Notes: generated by a model from the sequence alone, not told the origin. A stretch of DNA of 64,000 bases from Secundilactobacillus mixtipabuli (GCF_002217925.1 NZ_BCMF01000001.1:1-64000), one strand, 5' to 3'; shown: positions 44,649 through 54,555, counted from the stretch's first letter. Numbers and translations: made by a program.

Positions 44649-46524
44649 AATAATACTTCACCTCCTGAAGAGCTGGTTTTGGTGTCCGGTCAGCAAACAT
44701 CAGGCCGTCGCCAGAAAATTCATAGTCCGAATGACGATCGTCAAAGTCGCCACCATACCGTAACACTGTCTGTCCTGTCACTTCGTCTTTAGTTTCAATG
44801 GCTTGGTCGATGAAGTCCCAAATGAAACCGCCTTGATACATGGGGTACTTATCGATCAAATCATTATAAGATGACATACCACCCAGTGAATTCCCCATGT
44901 CATGCATGAATTCACAATCAACAAACGGTTTCTTGGGATCATTGGTCAAGTATTTCTCAATTTCCTTTGGCGGATCGTACATCATACTTTCCATGTCTGA
45001 AATCTGGTCTTCATAAGCGCGGTTGCGGCAGACCCCTTCATAGTGAACTAGCCGAGTATCATCGTGTTCCTTATAAAAAGCATTCATAGCCGCAATATCA
45101 TCACCGGCATAGGACTCGTTACCCAGTGACCAGAACAAAATTGCGGTGTGGTTCTTGAAGACTTCGTAGTTACTACGTGCCCGGTCAACGACGGCTTCCC
45201 GCCATTCCGGTAATGAACCTGGTACGTTATACGAAGGCTCGACTGCCCCCATCTTCTGCCAAGTCCCATGAGACTCCAAATTATTTTCAGCCATCATGTA
45301 AATGCCGGCTTGGTCACACAGGTAATACCACTCGATCCGATCTGGATAGTGGCAGGTTCGGACAGCGTTAATATGATTTTCTTTAAACGTCTTGATATCT
45401 TGTTTCATATCGTCAAGAGAAATCACCCGGCCTGATTTTGCGTCCCATTCGTGACGGTTAACACCGTTCAAAATGATTCGCTTGCCATTTAGCAACATGA
45501 TTTTATTTTTCATTTCAACTCGTCTGAAGCCGAACTTATAAGGCACAATTTCAATCACTTTTCCTTGTTCATCTTGCACAGTTACTTTCAGTTGATACAA
45601 GTAAGGATCCGTGTGTTGCCACAGGTGCACGTTAGGGAACATTTGGTGATTGATTTCAATATCATCGTTAACGGCTTGAGTCGTATTAAATAAACTTTCC
45701 CCATCTGCATCCGTGATACCGATTTTGACATTGCCCTTAGCGTTGGCCTGCCGGTTGAGCTTTAGTTTGAGGCTAAAATCACCCGTAGTCATGTTATCCG
45801 CTAAGTTGCCGATGATCCGCATGTCCTGGACGTGGCTCTTTGGTTCACCGACTAACCGGACACTGCGGAAAATACCGGAAAAGCGGAACATATCCTGGTC
45901 TTCAATGAAGGCCGCCGTACTGCGTTTAAAGACTTCCACCGCAATCAGGTTCTCCCCATCTTTCAGGTAGGGCGTCAAATCAAACTCCGACTGGGAAAAA
46001 CTGTCCTCCGCGTAACCGACGAACTGACCGTTCAACCAAAGATACATGGCTTGTTCGACACCATCAAATTGAATCACAACGCGTTTATTCTGCAGTTCCG
46101 AATTTAGCGTAAAGGTTCTTAAATAAGCCCCAACGTAGTTATCCTCACCATCACTGAACATTCCTTCGCCCTTTTGATCCTTGCCTAAAGCGTAGGCTGG
46201 ACGACGGTAAATTTTACCTTCCCACGGATAAGTCGTATTGATATACTTCAATCGACCATAACCCGCGATTTCAATGTGCTCCGGTACCGTAATGGTATCA
46301 AAACCACTGCGGTCATAATCAGGCGCATAAAAACCAATCGGCCGTTCACTTGGCTGCTTAGCAAACTTGAACTGCCACGTGCCGTCAAGCGACTGTGTAA
46401 ACCGACTCTGACCAGTGGCTAAATCAGCTTCGCTCTGATAGAAGCGGTGGTCACTATGAGCTGGTAACTGGTTGACCCGGAACGTTTGCGGGTCGTCCAA
46501 CCAGCTTAATTCTGGTTTCATCAT
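44629..46524 (-). CDS. lacL: Beta-galactosidase large subunit
   Basis: This 631-residue GH2 catalytic subunit hydrolyses lactose and transgalactosylates in the heterodimer with LacM. The acid/base glutamate is in [12 protein letters not shown] and the nucleophile glutamate in [22 protein letters not shown] is the conserved GH2 segment. The first of two adjacent ATG codons (46524) is 5 bp after GGAGG; the second, 8 bp away, may be the true start. No lactose permease is next to it; the GPH transporters at 11450 or 34110 could supply the substrate. Confidence 0.96.
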   Translation of the reverse strand: MMKPELSWLDDPQTFRVNQLPAHSDHRFYQSEADLATGQSRFTQSLDGTWQFKFAKQPSERPIGFYAPDYDRSGFDTITVPEHIEIAGYGRLKYINTTYPWEGKIYRRPAYALGKDQKGEGMFSDGEDNYVGAYLRTFTLNSELQNKRVVIQFDGVEQAMYLWLNGQFVGYAEDSFSQSEFDLTPYLKDGENLIAVEVFKRSTAAFIEDQDMFRFSGIFRSVRLVGEPKSHVQDMRIIGNLADNMTTGDFSLKLKLNRQANAKGNVKIGITDADGESLFNTTQAVNDDIEINHQMFPNVHLWQHTDPYLYQLKVTVQDEQGKVIEIVPYKFGFRRVEMKNKIMLLNGKRIILNGVNRHEWDAKSGRVISLDDMKQDIKTFKENHINAVRTCHYPDRIEWYYLCDQAGIYMMAENNLESHGTWQKMGAVEPSYNVPGSLPEWREAVVDRARSNYEVFKNHTAILFWSLGNESYAGDDIAAMNAFYKEHDDTRLVHYEGVCRNRAYEDQISDMESMMYDPPKEIEKYLTNDPKKPFVDCEFMHDMGNSLGGMSSYNDLIDKYPMYQGGFIWDFIDQAIETKDEVTGQTVLRYGGDFDDRHSDYEFSGDGLMFADRTPKPALQEVKYYYGKHIN

Positions 46525-46551
46525 GAATCCCTCCTAATGCTAAAACACTTT

Positions 46552-46566
46552 CTGAAGCGCTTACAG
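46552..46566. promoter_or_regulatory. cre-like site before lacL
   Basis: CTGAAGCGCTTACAG has the AAGCGCTT core but imperfect flanks. It sits between a likely promoter (TGTTAT, 17 bp, TATGAT on the minus strand) and the lacL start. The rest of the gap to 46776 shows nothing beyond promoters. Confidence 0.5.
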
Positions 46567-46776
46567 AACTATCATAAATGATTTTGATTTTAGATAACAG
46601 CCTCTTTAACTAAAATTTTACTGATAATTTTATGATTCAAACGTCATTAATCTCGTTTAGCCAAATATATTCGGTGCTAATGAGCCTTCTCAGCTTAAAT
46701 AATGACTACTCGTACAGAATCATAGCCGGTTAAGGTATAATTAGACTAACGATTCTATGTAAAGGAGCGCTTCACT

Positions 46777-47202
46777 ATGCCAACTTATTTTTGGCCCCTC
46801 ATCCTAACAATCTGCGCTAATGTGCTTTACCAGCTTTCAGCTCGCAGTGTTTCTCACACGATCGATCCGTTTTTCTCATTGATTATTACCTATAGTGCCG
46901 CCCTATTGGGGTCATTAGTGATGTTTTTGATCAGTGGCAGCCATCAGTCACTCAACTATAATTTCCACCAGCTCAACTGGGCTTCCGTCACCATGGGCCT
47001 GTCCATTATCTTCGTGGAGTTTGGCTACATGCTGACGTATAAGTCTGGCGCGCCAATCGGCTCCACCCCAATGACTGTGAACATTGGCTTGACTCTTTTG
47101 CTAATTCCAATCGGTCTGATTTTTCTCCAGGAAAGTTTAACACTGAGGAACCTCGTCGGAGTGGTTTTAGCCGTCGTTGCCTTTTACCTGATCACTTCTT
47201 GA
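46777..47202 (+). CDS. Small DMT/EamA-type transporter
   Basis: The 141-residue protein has four or five hydrophobic spans, half the size of a full ten-span EamA exporter. SGAPIGSTPMTVNIGLTLLLIPIGLIFLQE is the conserved EamA C-terminal segment. It would work as a dimer, as small multidrug resistance proteins do. Substrate unknown. ATG follows AAAGGAG; a TATAAT lies at 46736-46741. Confidence 0.82.
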   Translation: MPTYFWPLILTICANVLYQLSARSVSHTIDPFFSLIITYSAALLGSLVMFLISGSHQSLNYNFHQLNWASVTMGLSIIFVEFGYMLTYKSGAPIGSTPMTVNIGLTLLLIPIGLIFLQESLTLRNLVGVVLAVVAFYLITS

Positions 47203-47286
47203 TGGCCTCATTTGTAAGGTCACCTTACGTATTTAAGCGATTCGTTCTATAATGATCATTATTTGTAAGTGAAAGAAGGCACTCTC

Positions 47287-48210
47287 GTGACTATCGTAAG
47301 GGTTATTTTTGGTCAAACCGCCATCATGTTTCTGATCATGCTGGTGGGCTTCCTCTGTTTTCGAGTCGGCCTCGTGGACGAATCAGGCAGTCAGCAAATT
47401 TCTAATATCGTCATCTACATATCGAATCCCGCATTACTGTTAAATTCATTTATCGGCAAACTGAAAGCCTCGCAGTTGATTGACGGCCTCTACGCCCTCA
47501 TTATTTTGACGGTGATGATGCTGATCACCATTGCCATGGCGAAACTGATTTTCCGAAAACCAGAGCAGATGCTGATTCGTTTTGCGCTGATATTCGCTAA
47601 CCTTGGCTTTATTGGGTTGCCATTGTCTAAAGCCGTCCTTGGGGATGGCAGTATCTTCTACATGAGTATCTTTGTTGGCGTCTCCAACTTCTCACTATGG
47701 ACGTATGGGATCTATATGATTTCTGGGGATAAGCGAACCATCCAGCTAAAGCGGCTGGCAGTCAATCCGGCTATTTTAGCGCTGGTATTCGGACTCTTAT
47801 TCGCGTTAACCGGGATCCAGTTACCAAGAATTCTTGGCACCGCCGTTTCCGACTTAGCTAACATGAATTTACCTCTGGTCATGATCGCTATGGGCTGCTA
47901 CTTAGCCGAAGGCGATATTCGCGGCGCGCTCAAGAGCAAGGCACTCTATCAAGCTGTCGGCGCTCGACTCATCATTGCACCGCTCATCGTTCTCGTTATT
48001 CTGCAGTTTGTTCCTAATCAGTTCATGATGGTCAAAGAAGTGGTGCTTCTGGGACAGGCAACACCAGTAGCCGCTTTAATGGCCATCTTCAGTAACACTT
48101 TCCATAAAAACTCAATTTTTAGCACGACCGTGGTGGGTTTAACCACCCTTTTCTCATTGATCACGATTCCGCTCTTCATGGGACTGGCACAATGGCTGTG
48201 GCACTTGTAA
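47287..48210 (+). CDS. AEC family (auxin efflux carrier-like) transporter
   Basis: The 307-residue protein has about ten spans. IVIYISNPALLLNSFIGKL and LLGQATPVAALMAIFSNTF match the AEC family, which in lactic acid bacteria includes malate and other organic acid carriers. I choose GTG 47287, with AAGG 7 bp upstream; an upstream in-frame GTG at 47269 lacks a ribosome binding site. The family 1 palindromic repeat begins 4 bp after its stop codon. Confidence 0.85.
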   Translation: MTIVRVIFGQTAIMFLIMLVGFLCFRVGLVDESGSQQISNIVIYISNPALLLNSFIGKLKASQLIDGLYALIILTVMMLITIAMAKLIFRKPEQMLIRFALIFANLGFIGLPLSKAVLGDGSIFYMSIFVGVSNFSLWTYGIYMISGDKRTIQLKRLAVNPAILALVFGLLFALTGIQLPRILGTAVSDLANMNLPLVMIAMGCYLAEGDIRGALKSKALYQAVGARLIIAPLIVLVILQFVPNQFMMVKEVVLLGQATPVAALMAIFSNTFHKNSIFSTTVVGLTTLFSLITIPLFMGLAQWLWHL

Positions 48211-48213
48211 GAG

Positions 48214-48343
48214 GCTGTGAAACAACTCGGTAGATTCCAGAATATAACCGCAAATAACGTCATTCCGATGGGCTTTATCGGGATGGCGTTGTTTGCGGTT
48301 ATATGGTCGGAATCTGAGTTGTGGAACAGGTTAGGGCTATATA
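48214..48343. repeat. Intergenic palindromic repeat, family 1 copy B
   Basis: The left arm (CTCGGTAGATTCCAGAATA) and right arm (GGTCGGAATCTGAGTTG) match copy A at 19267-19393, and both copies end with GCTATATA. The inner stem here is TAACCGCAAATAACG / CGTTGTTTGCGGTTA, different from copy A but still paired. It starts 4 bp after the stop codon of the AEC transporter. Confidence 0.78.
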
Positions 48344-48433
48344 CAAGTCATGAATAAAAGTAACTTTTAGGCCATGTGTGTGTCGAAAAATTAAATTAGA
48401 TCCTTGTCGACATAGACTGACGTCACAGCCAAT

Positions 48434-48478
48434 AATAAAAGCGTCCATTTGACATAATGTCAAATGAACGCTTATTTG
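48434..48478. terminator. Terminator hairpin
   Basis: AAGCGT.CATTTGACA pairs with TGTCAAATG.ACGCTT between convergent genes. Confidence 0.85.
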
Positions 48479-48480
48479 AT

Positions 48481-48771
48481 TTATTCAGCGATAAAAACGT
48501 ACTGTCCCAAATCTTCTAGCCAGTAAGTGTGAACTTGCTCTGGATGATAACAAACGATATCCTGCAAAAATTCGTTGCCAATCAAGGTAAAGTAGAGTTC
48601 CTCAAGATCATTAAAAGTCTCCAGAAAATCGATATTTTTGTGGTGACGCAGGCTCTCGCTCGCTGTTCTCCAAGTGTCTGGAAGAGTATTTAAACCGTAT
48701 TGATGAGCCAAATCCTGCCAATGAGCCATTGGTACGACCGGCGCTTTTGTTGCTATTGCACTTTCAGGCAA
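48481..48771 (-). CDS. Unknown 96-residue protein
   Basis: No family is recognised. The protein is acidic and aromatic-rich (HWQDLAHQYG, FLETFNDLEELYFTL, HTYWLEDLGQYVF), looks soluble and has no membrane span. The start is TTG after AAAGGA. It is followed at once by a terminator, so it is monocistronic or the end of a unit with the AlkD gene 88 bp upstream being separate. Confidence 0.6.
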   Translation of the reverse strand: MPESAIATKAPVVPMAHWQDLAHQYGLNTLPDTWRTASESLRHHKNIDFLETFNDLEELYFTLIGNEFLQDIVCYHPEQVHTYWLEDLGQYVFIAE

Positions 48772-48858
48772 TTTAAGTCAGTCCTTTCCAATGATTTAGA
48801 ATAGCACTGATTTACCAGCATGGCGGTTATATTTTCATTAGAATTTTGTGAAAACACT

Positions 48859-49530
48859 TCAAGCTTTCCGATTAGCGACTCGATTCAGGTATTTACTGCC
48901 CTCGCTAGCTGCTAACCGGCTCAACTCATGCGCCACAATAAAAGTCGTCACCCATTGTGGATTCACTTTACTGTAGTTCCGCAAGGCCCAGCCAATCGCT
49001 TTTTGAATAAAAAATTCCCGTGTTGCCAGATCCGGTAAAATGGCCGCCGTCAACATTTGTGTATCGGTCCGCTCCTTTTCCATGAGCTGCAGCGTGATGG
49101 CGACCCGGCGCAGCCAGAAGTTCTTTTTACCGTTAAAGAGCGCAAAGACTTGGCGTTTTTCATCGGGATGGACTTGGATGTAATCACCAAAGCCTTTCCG
49201 TAAAGCATCTACTGAATCCCACCAAGCTTTTTGAGTCACTAGCTGTGCCAGTTCTTGAAGATCAGCGAATGACAGCCGCTTCACGTTAGCCACCATGACA
49301 TCAATGGCAACGTATTGATACTCCCGCTCAGGGCGCTGATAAAGCGTGTTGACCCCGCCCAGCAGTTCAGAAGTCGTTACCCCTTTACTTTGTTTGATCA
49401 GTTCTCTTGCCTGCAATTTTCGTTCTGGTGTTTTTAAACCGGCAAAGATAAATTGGTCTCGCATGTAGTGGGCCATTGGTTCACGCAAAGCAGGATTACC
49501 CGTTAACTGAAATTGGTCAAATACTGTCAC
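48859..49530 (-). CDS. DNA alkylation repair protein, AlkD-like
   Basis: The 223-residue protein is an all-helical HEAT-like repeat DNA glycosylase of the AlkC/AlkD group, which removes positively charged alkylated bases. FAGLKTPERKLQARELIKQ near the N-terminus and REFFIQKAIGWALRNYSKVNP near the C-terminus are characteristic; the conserved tryptophans and the aspartate in WWDSVDAL lie in the DNA-facing groove. The start is GTG after GGGGG. Confidence 0.9.
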   Translation of the reverse strand: MTVFDQFQLTGNPALREPMAHYMRDQFIFAGLKTPERKLQARELIKQSKGVTTSELLGGVNTLYQRPEREYQYVAIDVMVANVKRLSFADLQELAQLVTQKAWWDSVDALRKGFGDYIQVHPDEKRQVFALFNGKKNFWLRRVAITLQLMEKERTDTQMLTAAILPDLATREFFIQKAIGWALRNYSKVNPQWVTTFIVAHELSRLAASEGSKYLNRVANRKA

Positions 49531-49632
49531 GCCGACACCCCCTAGCTCATTTTTGATTATAGCCTAACACTTTAACGTGACAATTCAATCTCGCCTCATC
49601 ATGCTCAAGCACAGATTTTGGCTATTAAACGT

Positions 49633-49678
49633 CAATCAGGCTTATGCCGGCAAGTTTTGCCGAAATAAGCCTGATTGC
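49633..49678. terminator. Hairpin of recurrent type (AATAAGCC stem)
   Basis: CAATCAGGCTTAT pairs with AATAAGCCTGATTG and an inner CGGCAA/TTGCCG stem. A similar hairpin with AGGGCTTAT/ATAAGCCC occurs at 51899-51941. Confidence 0.7.
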
Positions 49679-49724
49679 TGTTCAATTATGGCCTTTTACA
49701 GCGTTTCATCGCACGCTTTCAGCT

Positions 49725-50192
49725 TTAATCTAACGGTCCCTTACCCAGATATGCTGACACCATCCAAATTAATTTTTCAATTTCAGTATGGTTAGCAATC
49801 AGCATGTCCTGAGTGGAATAATCCTTTTCGTCATCAGTGATATCGATCCCGTTTTGATATTGATCACGTAAGTATTTTAGCTGATCATCTAAACGGTTCA
49901 TGAGCTGTGTTAACGATAGTTGATCAAAGGTAATTTTATTATCAGGCAACCCGGTATTCTCAATGAACTCATGAGTCGTCGCAATTGGACTGCCGCCGAT
50001 AGCAATTAGCCGTTCAGCCACCGCGTCCAACTGCTCGTCCAAAATATCGTTGTAGTCGTCCATCAGCGGGTGAAGTTTATAAAATTCCGAACCGCGCATA
50101 TACCAATGAGTCTGCTGAATATTGGTATGCAGCTGGCTTAAGTCGGCAATCAGCTGGTTCAACTGGTCCTGGGTCTTCGGATACTGTGTCAT
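49725..50192 (-). CDS. dps: Dps family ferritin-like protein
   Basis: The 155-residue protein forms a dodecamer that oxidises and stores iron and protects DNA. The dinuclear ferroxidase ligands are seen in TNIQQTHWYMRG and LHPLMDDYNDILDEQLDAVAERL. The length is normal. ATG is preceded by TTGGAGGG. The promoter has a TGC before TATAAT, an extended -10 form. Confidence 0.92.
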   Translation of the reverse strand: MTQYPKTQDQLNQLIADLSQLHTNIQQTHWYMRGSEFYKLHPLMDDYNDILDEQLDAVAERLIAIGGSPIATTHEFIENTGLPDNKITFDQLSLTQLMNRLDDQLKYLRDQYQNGIDITDDEKDYSTQDMLIANHTEIEKLIWMVSAYLGKGPLD

Positions 50193-50234
50193 ATAGTTCC
50201 CTCCAATTCAGATCGAGCGACATCTACAAGCTTA

Positions 50235-50263
50235 ATTATAGCAAAATCCCAAAATCGGTTGAA
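50235..50263 (-). promoter_or_regulatory. dps promoter
   Basis: The minus strand has TTCAAC (50258-50263), a 17-bp spacer and TATAAT (50235-50240) preceded by TGC. Confidence 0.7.
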
Positions 50264-50297
50264 GAAAAACACCCCGTTATTTTCGGTTTAAAGCCCC

Positions 50298-50326
50298 TTG
50301 CAAGCCGTTTCTAAAACCTTTAAGAT
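50298..50326 (+). promoter_or_regulatory. Promoter of the DUF554 gene
   Basis: TTGCAA (50298-50303), a 17-bp spacer and TAAGAT (50321-50326). Confidence 0.6.
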
Positions 50327-50372
50327 AAGCAGATATACATAGTTATTATTTTATTAATAAGGAGAACTGAAT

Positions 50373-51059
50373 ATGATGCTATTTGGTGCGTTAGCAAATG
50401 GCCTAGCAGTTATCATCGGCGGCAGTATTGGACTCGCTTTTAAACAAGGCATTTCCGAGCGGGTCAAAACGCTGGTCATGCAAAGTTTAGGCATTTGTGT
50501 TGTGTACGTTGGTATTAGTGGTTCACTGAAGGGCAACAACACCATTTTTGTGGTGATCTCAATGGTGCTGGGTGCCATCGCTGGCGAATTGCTCGACTTC
50601 GATCACCAATTCAACCGTTTTGGTGACTGGTTAGAAATGAAGTTGGGGATGAAAGGCGATAATCATTTTTCTGAAGGCTTTGTCACCGCGACCCTTTTCA
50701 TCTGTGTCGGTGCCATGGCAATCGTTGGTTCCCTGCAAAGCGGGATGGCTAACAATAATTCCGTGCTGTACACGAAATCAATGATCGACGGTATTTTTGT
50801 TCTGATACTGGCAACAACACTTGGCCTGGGTGTCGCCTTCTCATCCATTTCAGTTGTGATTTATGAATCAACCTTAACGTTACTGGCAAAATGGGTGGCA
50901 CCATTGCTGACTCACACCGTCATTAACGAAATGACCTGCGTGGGATCTTTGCTAATCTTAATTATCGGTCTAAACATGCTGAAGCTAACTCAGATCAAAG
51001 TTGCCAATTTATTGCTGGCACCCTTCATCCCGATTCTGCTATATGCCATTTTCAAATAA
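50373..51059 (+). CDS. DUF554 family membrane protein (YdfK-like)
   Basis: The 228-residue protein has about six membrane spans. The family start GALANGLAVIIGGSIGLAFKQGI and the glycine-rich VLGAIAGELLDFDHQFNRFGDWLE are present; CVGAMAIVGSLQSGM follows. The function is unknown; a small-molecule transporter is suspected from topology only. ATG follows AAGGAG. Confidence 0.88.
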   Translation: MMLFGALANGLAVIIGGSIGLAFKQGISERVKTLVMQSLGICVVYVGISGSLKGNNTIFVVISMVLGAIAGELLDFDHQFNRFGDWLEMKLGMKGDNHFSEGFVTATLFICVGAMAIVGSLQSGMANNNSVLYTKSMIDGIFVLILATTLGLGVAFSSISVVIYESTLTLLAKWVAPLLTHTVINEMTCVGSLLILIIGLNMLKLTQIKVANLLLAPFIPILLYAIFK

Positions 51060-51075
51060 CCGTTCCATTTCAAAC

Positions 51076-51113
51076 AATGCCCATTCCGGTCAATTCACCG
51101 GGGTGGGCATTTA
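51076..51113 (+). terminator. Terminator of the DUF554 gene
   Basis: AATGCCCA..CCGGT pairs with ACCGG..TGGGCATT, followed by TAGTCTTT. Confidence 0.8.
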
Positions 51114-51175
51114 GTCTTTCAAATCGCCAGCTTTTTGACATTTAAACAATAATGTCTTAAATAAGTTGAGATACT

Positions 51176-51203
51176 TTGAAACTGCGGCGTCTCTGATTAT
51201 AAT
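51176..51203 (+). promoter_or_regulatory. Promoter of the isochorismatase-family gene
   Basis: TTGAAA (51176-51181), a 16-bp spacer and TATAAT (51198-51203). Confidence 0.65.
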
Positions 51204-51235
51204 GTGCGTAATTTAAAGGAGAGGATTGATTTCAC

Positions 51236-51853
51236 ATGACAAGTTATGCACCCAGAGATCCTAAAACTGACCGTCTACTGGCACCAGAAAATAGTGTATT
51301 TGCTATTATTGACTATCAATCGACCCAAATTCAGTCCATCGAATCTATGAACCGTTATCAACTGGTAAAAAATATTGTTGCGACTGCCAAGTTGCTTAAA
51401 GACTTCCACGTACCGATTATTCTCTCAACAGTCAACGTGGCCACCGGCCGTAATCAAGATACCATTGCCGCTCTAAAAGACGTCTTAGGTGATATTCCTT
51501 CTTTCGACCGGACAACGATCAATGCCTGGGAAGATAAGGAATTTAACGAAGCGATCACGGGTACTAATCGCCACAACATTATCATGGCCGCTCTGTGGAC
51601 AGAAGCCTGCCTGACCTTCCCGGCACTAGATGCACTGGCCGAAGGATATGATGTTTATCCAGTTGTGGATGCCGTTGGTGGGACTAGCCTCGAAGCACAC
51701 GAAGCTGCGTTGCGGCGAATCGAACAGGCCGGTGCCCGCCCAACCTCCTATGCCCAGTTAGCTTGCGAGCTGCAGCGCGATTGGAACCGAACGGATACCG
51801 TCCCAGAGTTCTTGGAAAATATGAGTGCAACTGGCAAATTTTTAAGGTTATAA
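51236..51853 (+). CDS. Isochorismatase/cysteine hydrolase family protein (YcaC-like)
   Basis: The 205-residue protein has the catalytic aspartate in VFAIIDYQ and the nucleophile cysteine in LWTEACLTFPALDAL. The lysine expected for the triad lies in the region around WEDKEFNEAI or ahead of it, but I cannot fix it. The closest type seems YcaC. Substrate unknown. ATG follows AAGGAGAGG. Confidence 0.87.
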   Translation: MTSYAPRDPKTDRLLAPENSVFAIIDYQSTQIQSIESMNRYQLVKNIVATAKLLKDFHVPIILSTVNVATGRNQDTIAALKDVLGDIPSFDRTTINAWEDKEFNEAITGTNRHNIIMAALWTEACLTFPALDALAEGYDVYPVVDAVGGTSLEAHEAALRRIEQAGARPTSYAQLACELQRDWNRTDTVPEFLENMSATGKFLRL

Positions 51854-51898
51854 TCGTTAATTTTTTAAGCTTATCCAACGAAATTCCTTCTAAACATC

Positions 51899-51941
51899 AA
51901 CAGGGCTTATCTCGGCATTCACCGAAATAAGCCCTGTTTTT
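51899..51941. terminator. Bidirectional terminator
   Basis: AACAGGGCTTAT..CGG pairs with CCG..ATAAGCCCTGTT, followed by a T run, between convergent genes. Confidence 0.88.
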
Positions 51942-51949
51942 ATAGCTAA

Positions 51950-53221
51950 TTAGTGACCACTTTTGATTAGCTGCGCAACATAGTCGCCAAACTCGCTGGT
52001 ACTTAACACCGTCGCATCAGGTGTCTTAGCAAAATCCATCGTAACATGGTGTGATTTGATTCCTTGCTTGATACCATGACGAATCAAATCAGCTACCTTG
52101 TTCCATCCCAGATAATCAAACATCATTGCCCCTGACAAAATAATTGATGTTGGGTTTAATTTGTTTTGACCGGCAAACTGCGGTGCTGTGCCATGGGTTG
52201 CTTCAAAAATCGCGTGACCCGTCTGGTAGTTAATGTTGCCGCCAGGAGCGATCCCAATACCGCCCACCTGTGCCGCCAGTGCATCCGACAGATAGTCACC
52301 GTTCAAATTCATGGTCGCAACAACTTCAAAATGCTCTGGGTGTAATAACGACTGCTGGAAAAAGTTATCGGTGATGACATCATTGACGACCAGTTTTTGC
52401 GCATCACGGGCAGCTTGAAAAGCTTTGTCAGCTGCTTTTGTGCCCTGATCAGCCTTAATTCGGTCATATTGATGCCACGTGAACACTTTGTCACCGTATT
52501 GTTCAGCGGCTTCATAGCCCCATTTCTTAAAACTGCCTTCCGTTTTCTTCATAATGTTACCTTTATGAACCAAAGTTAACGTGTGGCGCTGATTGGCGAA
52601 CGCGTAATCGATTGCTGCTTTTACCAGCCGAGTCGAACCCGCCTTGGAAATTGGCTTTATCGCAAAAGCTGACGAATCAGGGAAACGCACTTTGCTCAAC
52701 TTGCCCTGTTTAGCCAGTAATTTTTTCCATTCTTCGGCGTCTTCGGTGCCAACGTCACTTTCGATACCAGCGTAAATGTCCTCGGTATTTTCCCGAAAAA
52801 CATCAATGTTGACCTTCTCTGGATGAACGACTGGGGATGGCGATCCCGGATAATACGTCACCGGGCGGAAGCAGGCGTATAAATCCAGCTTCTGTCGCAA
52901 CGTCACGTTAATTGACCGGTGACCAACTCCGATTGGCGTCGTTAGTGGTCCTTTAATACCAACCAGATACTCGCGCAAAGTTGACAGTGTTTCATCGGGC
53001 AACCACTGACCGGTTTCTTTATAGGCTTTCTCACCAGCCAATAGTGGTAACCAATGAACCTGCTTTTCACCAGCATAGGCTTTTTGAACTGCTGCATCAA
53101 AAACCGTTTGCGCAGCTTGCCAGATTTCTGGTCCAATCCCATCACCCTCAATAAAGGGAATTGTTGGCTGATTGGGTACTTGAAGCTGCCCATTATTCAG
53201 CGTTATTTTTTGTTCTGTCAA
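51950..53221 (-). CDS. icd: Isocitrate dehydrogenase (NADP-type)
   Basis: It converts isocitrate to 2-oxoglutarate, the precursor of glutamate. [21 protein letters not shown] holds the substrate-binding serine and arginines; [24 protein letters not shown] is the metal-site region. The length of 423 residues fits the NADP type of Gram-positive bacteria. The start is TTG with CAGGA 8 bp before it. It was probably the third gene of acnA-gltA-icd, but a decayed TnpB element now separates it from gltA. Its present promoter must lie within or next to that element. Confidence 0.95.
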   Translation of the reverse strand: MTEQKITLNNGQLQVPNQPTIPFIEGDGIGPEIWQAAQTVFDAAVQKAYAGEKQVHWLPLLAGEKAYKETGQWLPDETLSTLREYLVGIKGPLTTPIGVGHRSINVTLRQKLDLYACFRPVTYYPGSPSPVVHPEKVNIDVFRENTEDIYAGIESDVGTEDAEEWKKLLAKQGKLSKVRFPDSSAFAIKPISKAGSTRLVKAAIDYAFANQRHTLTLVHKGNIMKKTEGSFKKWGYEAAEQYGDKVFTWHQYDRIKADQGTKAADKAFQAARDAQKLVVNDVITDNFFQQSLLHPEHFEVVATMNLNGDYLSDALAAQVGGIGIAPGGNINYQTGHAIFEATHGTAPQFAGQNKLNPTSIILSGAMMFDYLGWNKVADLIRHGIKQGIKSHHVTMDFAKTPDATVLSTSEFGDYVAQLIKSGH

Positions 53222-53334
53222 TTCATTGTTCCTGCTACTGATAACTTATAAAAAGTTATAGATTATTCTTGCTTCTCCCTATCCTGCCTCGCACGAAGCT
53301 CGCTAATACAGTTGATATGATAGTCCACAAGCGT

Positions 53335-53400
53335 TAATTCCCGGCTAGCCACCGGTACATTCTTTGAAGTCTGCGTTAGTAGGCGAATTCAAAGTTTTCA
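53335..53400 (-). ncRNA. Possible omegaRNA (reRNA) 3' scaffold of the TnpB element
   Basis: At the 3' end of tnpB the minus strand can form CTTTGAA/TTCAAAG around the stop codon, then CCGGTGGCTAGCCGG. RNA-guided TnpB nucleases use an RNA from this position, with the guide beyond the transposon end. The exact element end is not resolved. Confidence 0.35.
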
Positions 53401-54555
53401 GTATCCCTGATATTCAGGGCCGCATTAATATCTCGATCTTCGGTATAACAACATTTAGGACATTGATAGGTCCGCTCACTGAGCTTTAAATCAACTTTTT
53501 TATAGCCACATTGATGGCATAACTTAGAAGTTGGTTCAAAACGGCCAGTTAAGTGTACCGGAATGCCTAACTGCTGACATTTAGCAATCAGTTTAATTCT
53601 GAAATTATAGAAGCCTTGGTGACTAATGGCTTTAGCTAAATGCCGGTTTTTCATCATACCCTTAACATTCAAGTCTTCTAAGGCTAACCACCGTGGCTTG
53701 GTTCTCACCACAGCAGCAATCAGCTTACTCTGATAATCAGCTTGAATGTGAGCTAGACGTTGATATAAGCGTTGCACCTTCCGCTGAGTTTTGGCTAGAT
53801 TCAAATCAGTAGCAGATTTCCCTTCTTTCTGTCTTCTAGCTTTCAGTGCGTGATACTGACGGGACATTTTTCTTTGCAGTCTGCGTAGGCGTTTCCTGAT
53901 ACGCTTTACGCGACTACATTTATTCTGATTAGGATACAAAGTACCATCATTTAAGATGACAAACTCTTTTAGGCCAAGGTCAATGCCAATGGGCTTACCA
54001 GTCAGTTCTAACTTTGGTAGTTCAGCCTGTTCTACTAAACAGGTCAGGTAATACCGGCCAGCTTTAAATTTGATTCGGCCTTGTTTGATAACGAAGTGTT
54101 CTGAGTCTGTAGGAATGTAGCCAAACTCTTTCAAACGTACCCAGCCAAGCTTGGGTAACTTAATCCGGTGGCGCTGACAAGTAATAATTTGCGTTTTGCT
54201 GTTCTTAACAAAGTAGTAACTGCCCTGACCGCGCTTAAACGAGCGCCAGCGTGGGCAACCGCTCAGCTTCTTAAAAAATCGTTTCATAGCCATATCAGCA
54301 TCAATAAAAGCCTGTTTAACCGATTTAGCAAATAAATTCTTAATCCAAAGGTCATCAGAATTGCTTTCAAGGTACTCATGGTTAAACCACTTACTAAAGG
54401 AATACGCATTCAAATAATAATAACCTTAGTTCATAACGCTGCCGGTTGATATCCAAAAACAGGTTATAGGCCCAACGACTGCCACCAATATGACAATCAA
54501 TCTGCCAGGCTTGTTTTTCAGTCGGCTCAATTTCGACTTTATAGGTGAGTAACAT
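53376..54555 (-). pseudogene. tnpB: TnpB (IS605/IS1341 family OrfB), frameshifted
   Basis: The gene encodes an RNA-guided nuclease of an insertion sequence. The N-terminal part (start 54555 after AAGGCGG; LLTYKVEIEPTEKQAWQID, GGSRWAYNLFLD) is in one frame and stops at 54394. The rest, from NAYSFSKWFNHEYL to the end at 53376, is in another. The frames meet at a TTATTATTATTT run, so a one-base indel is likely. The large part keeps the RuvC residues (D in GIDLGLKEF, E in LALEDLNVKG, D in DRDINAALNI) and the zinc ribbon CHQCG...CPKC. No tnpA is present. It lies between gltA and icd. Confidence 0.88.

Noticed and set aside
12910-48771. Shared FNDLEE string in the 88-residue protein (12910) and the 96-residue protein (48481)
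   Set aside because: A six-residue match in otherwise dissimilar proteins is likely chance.
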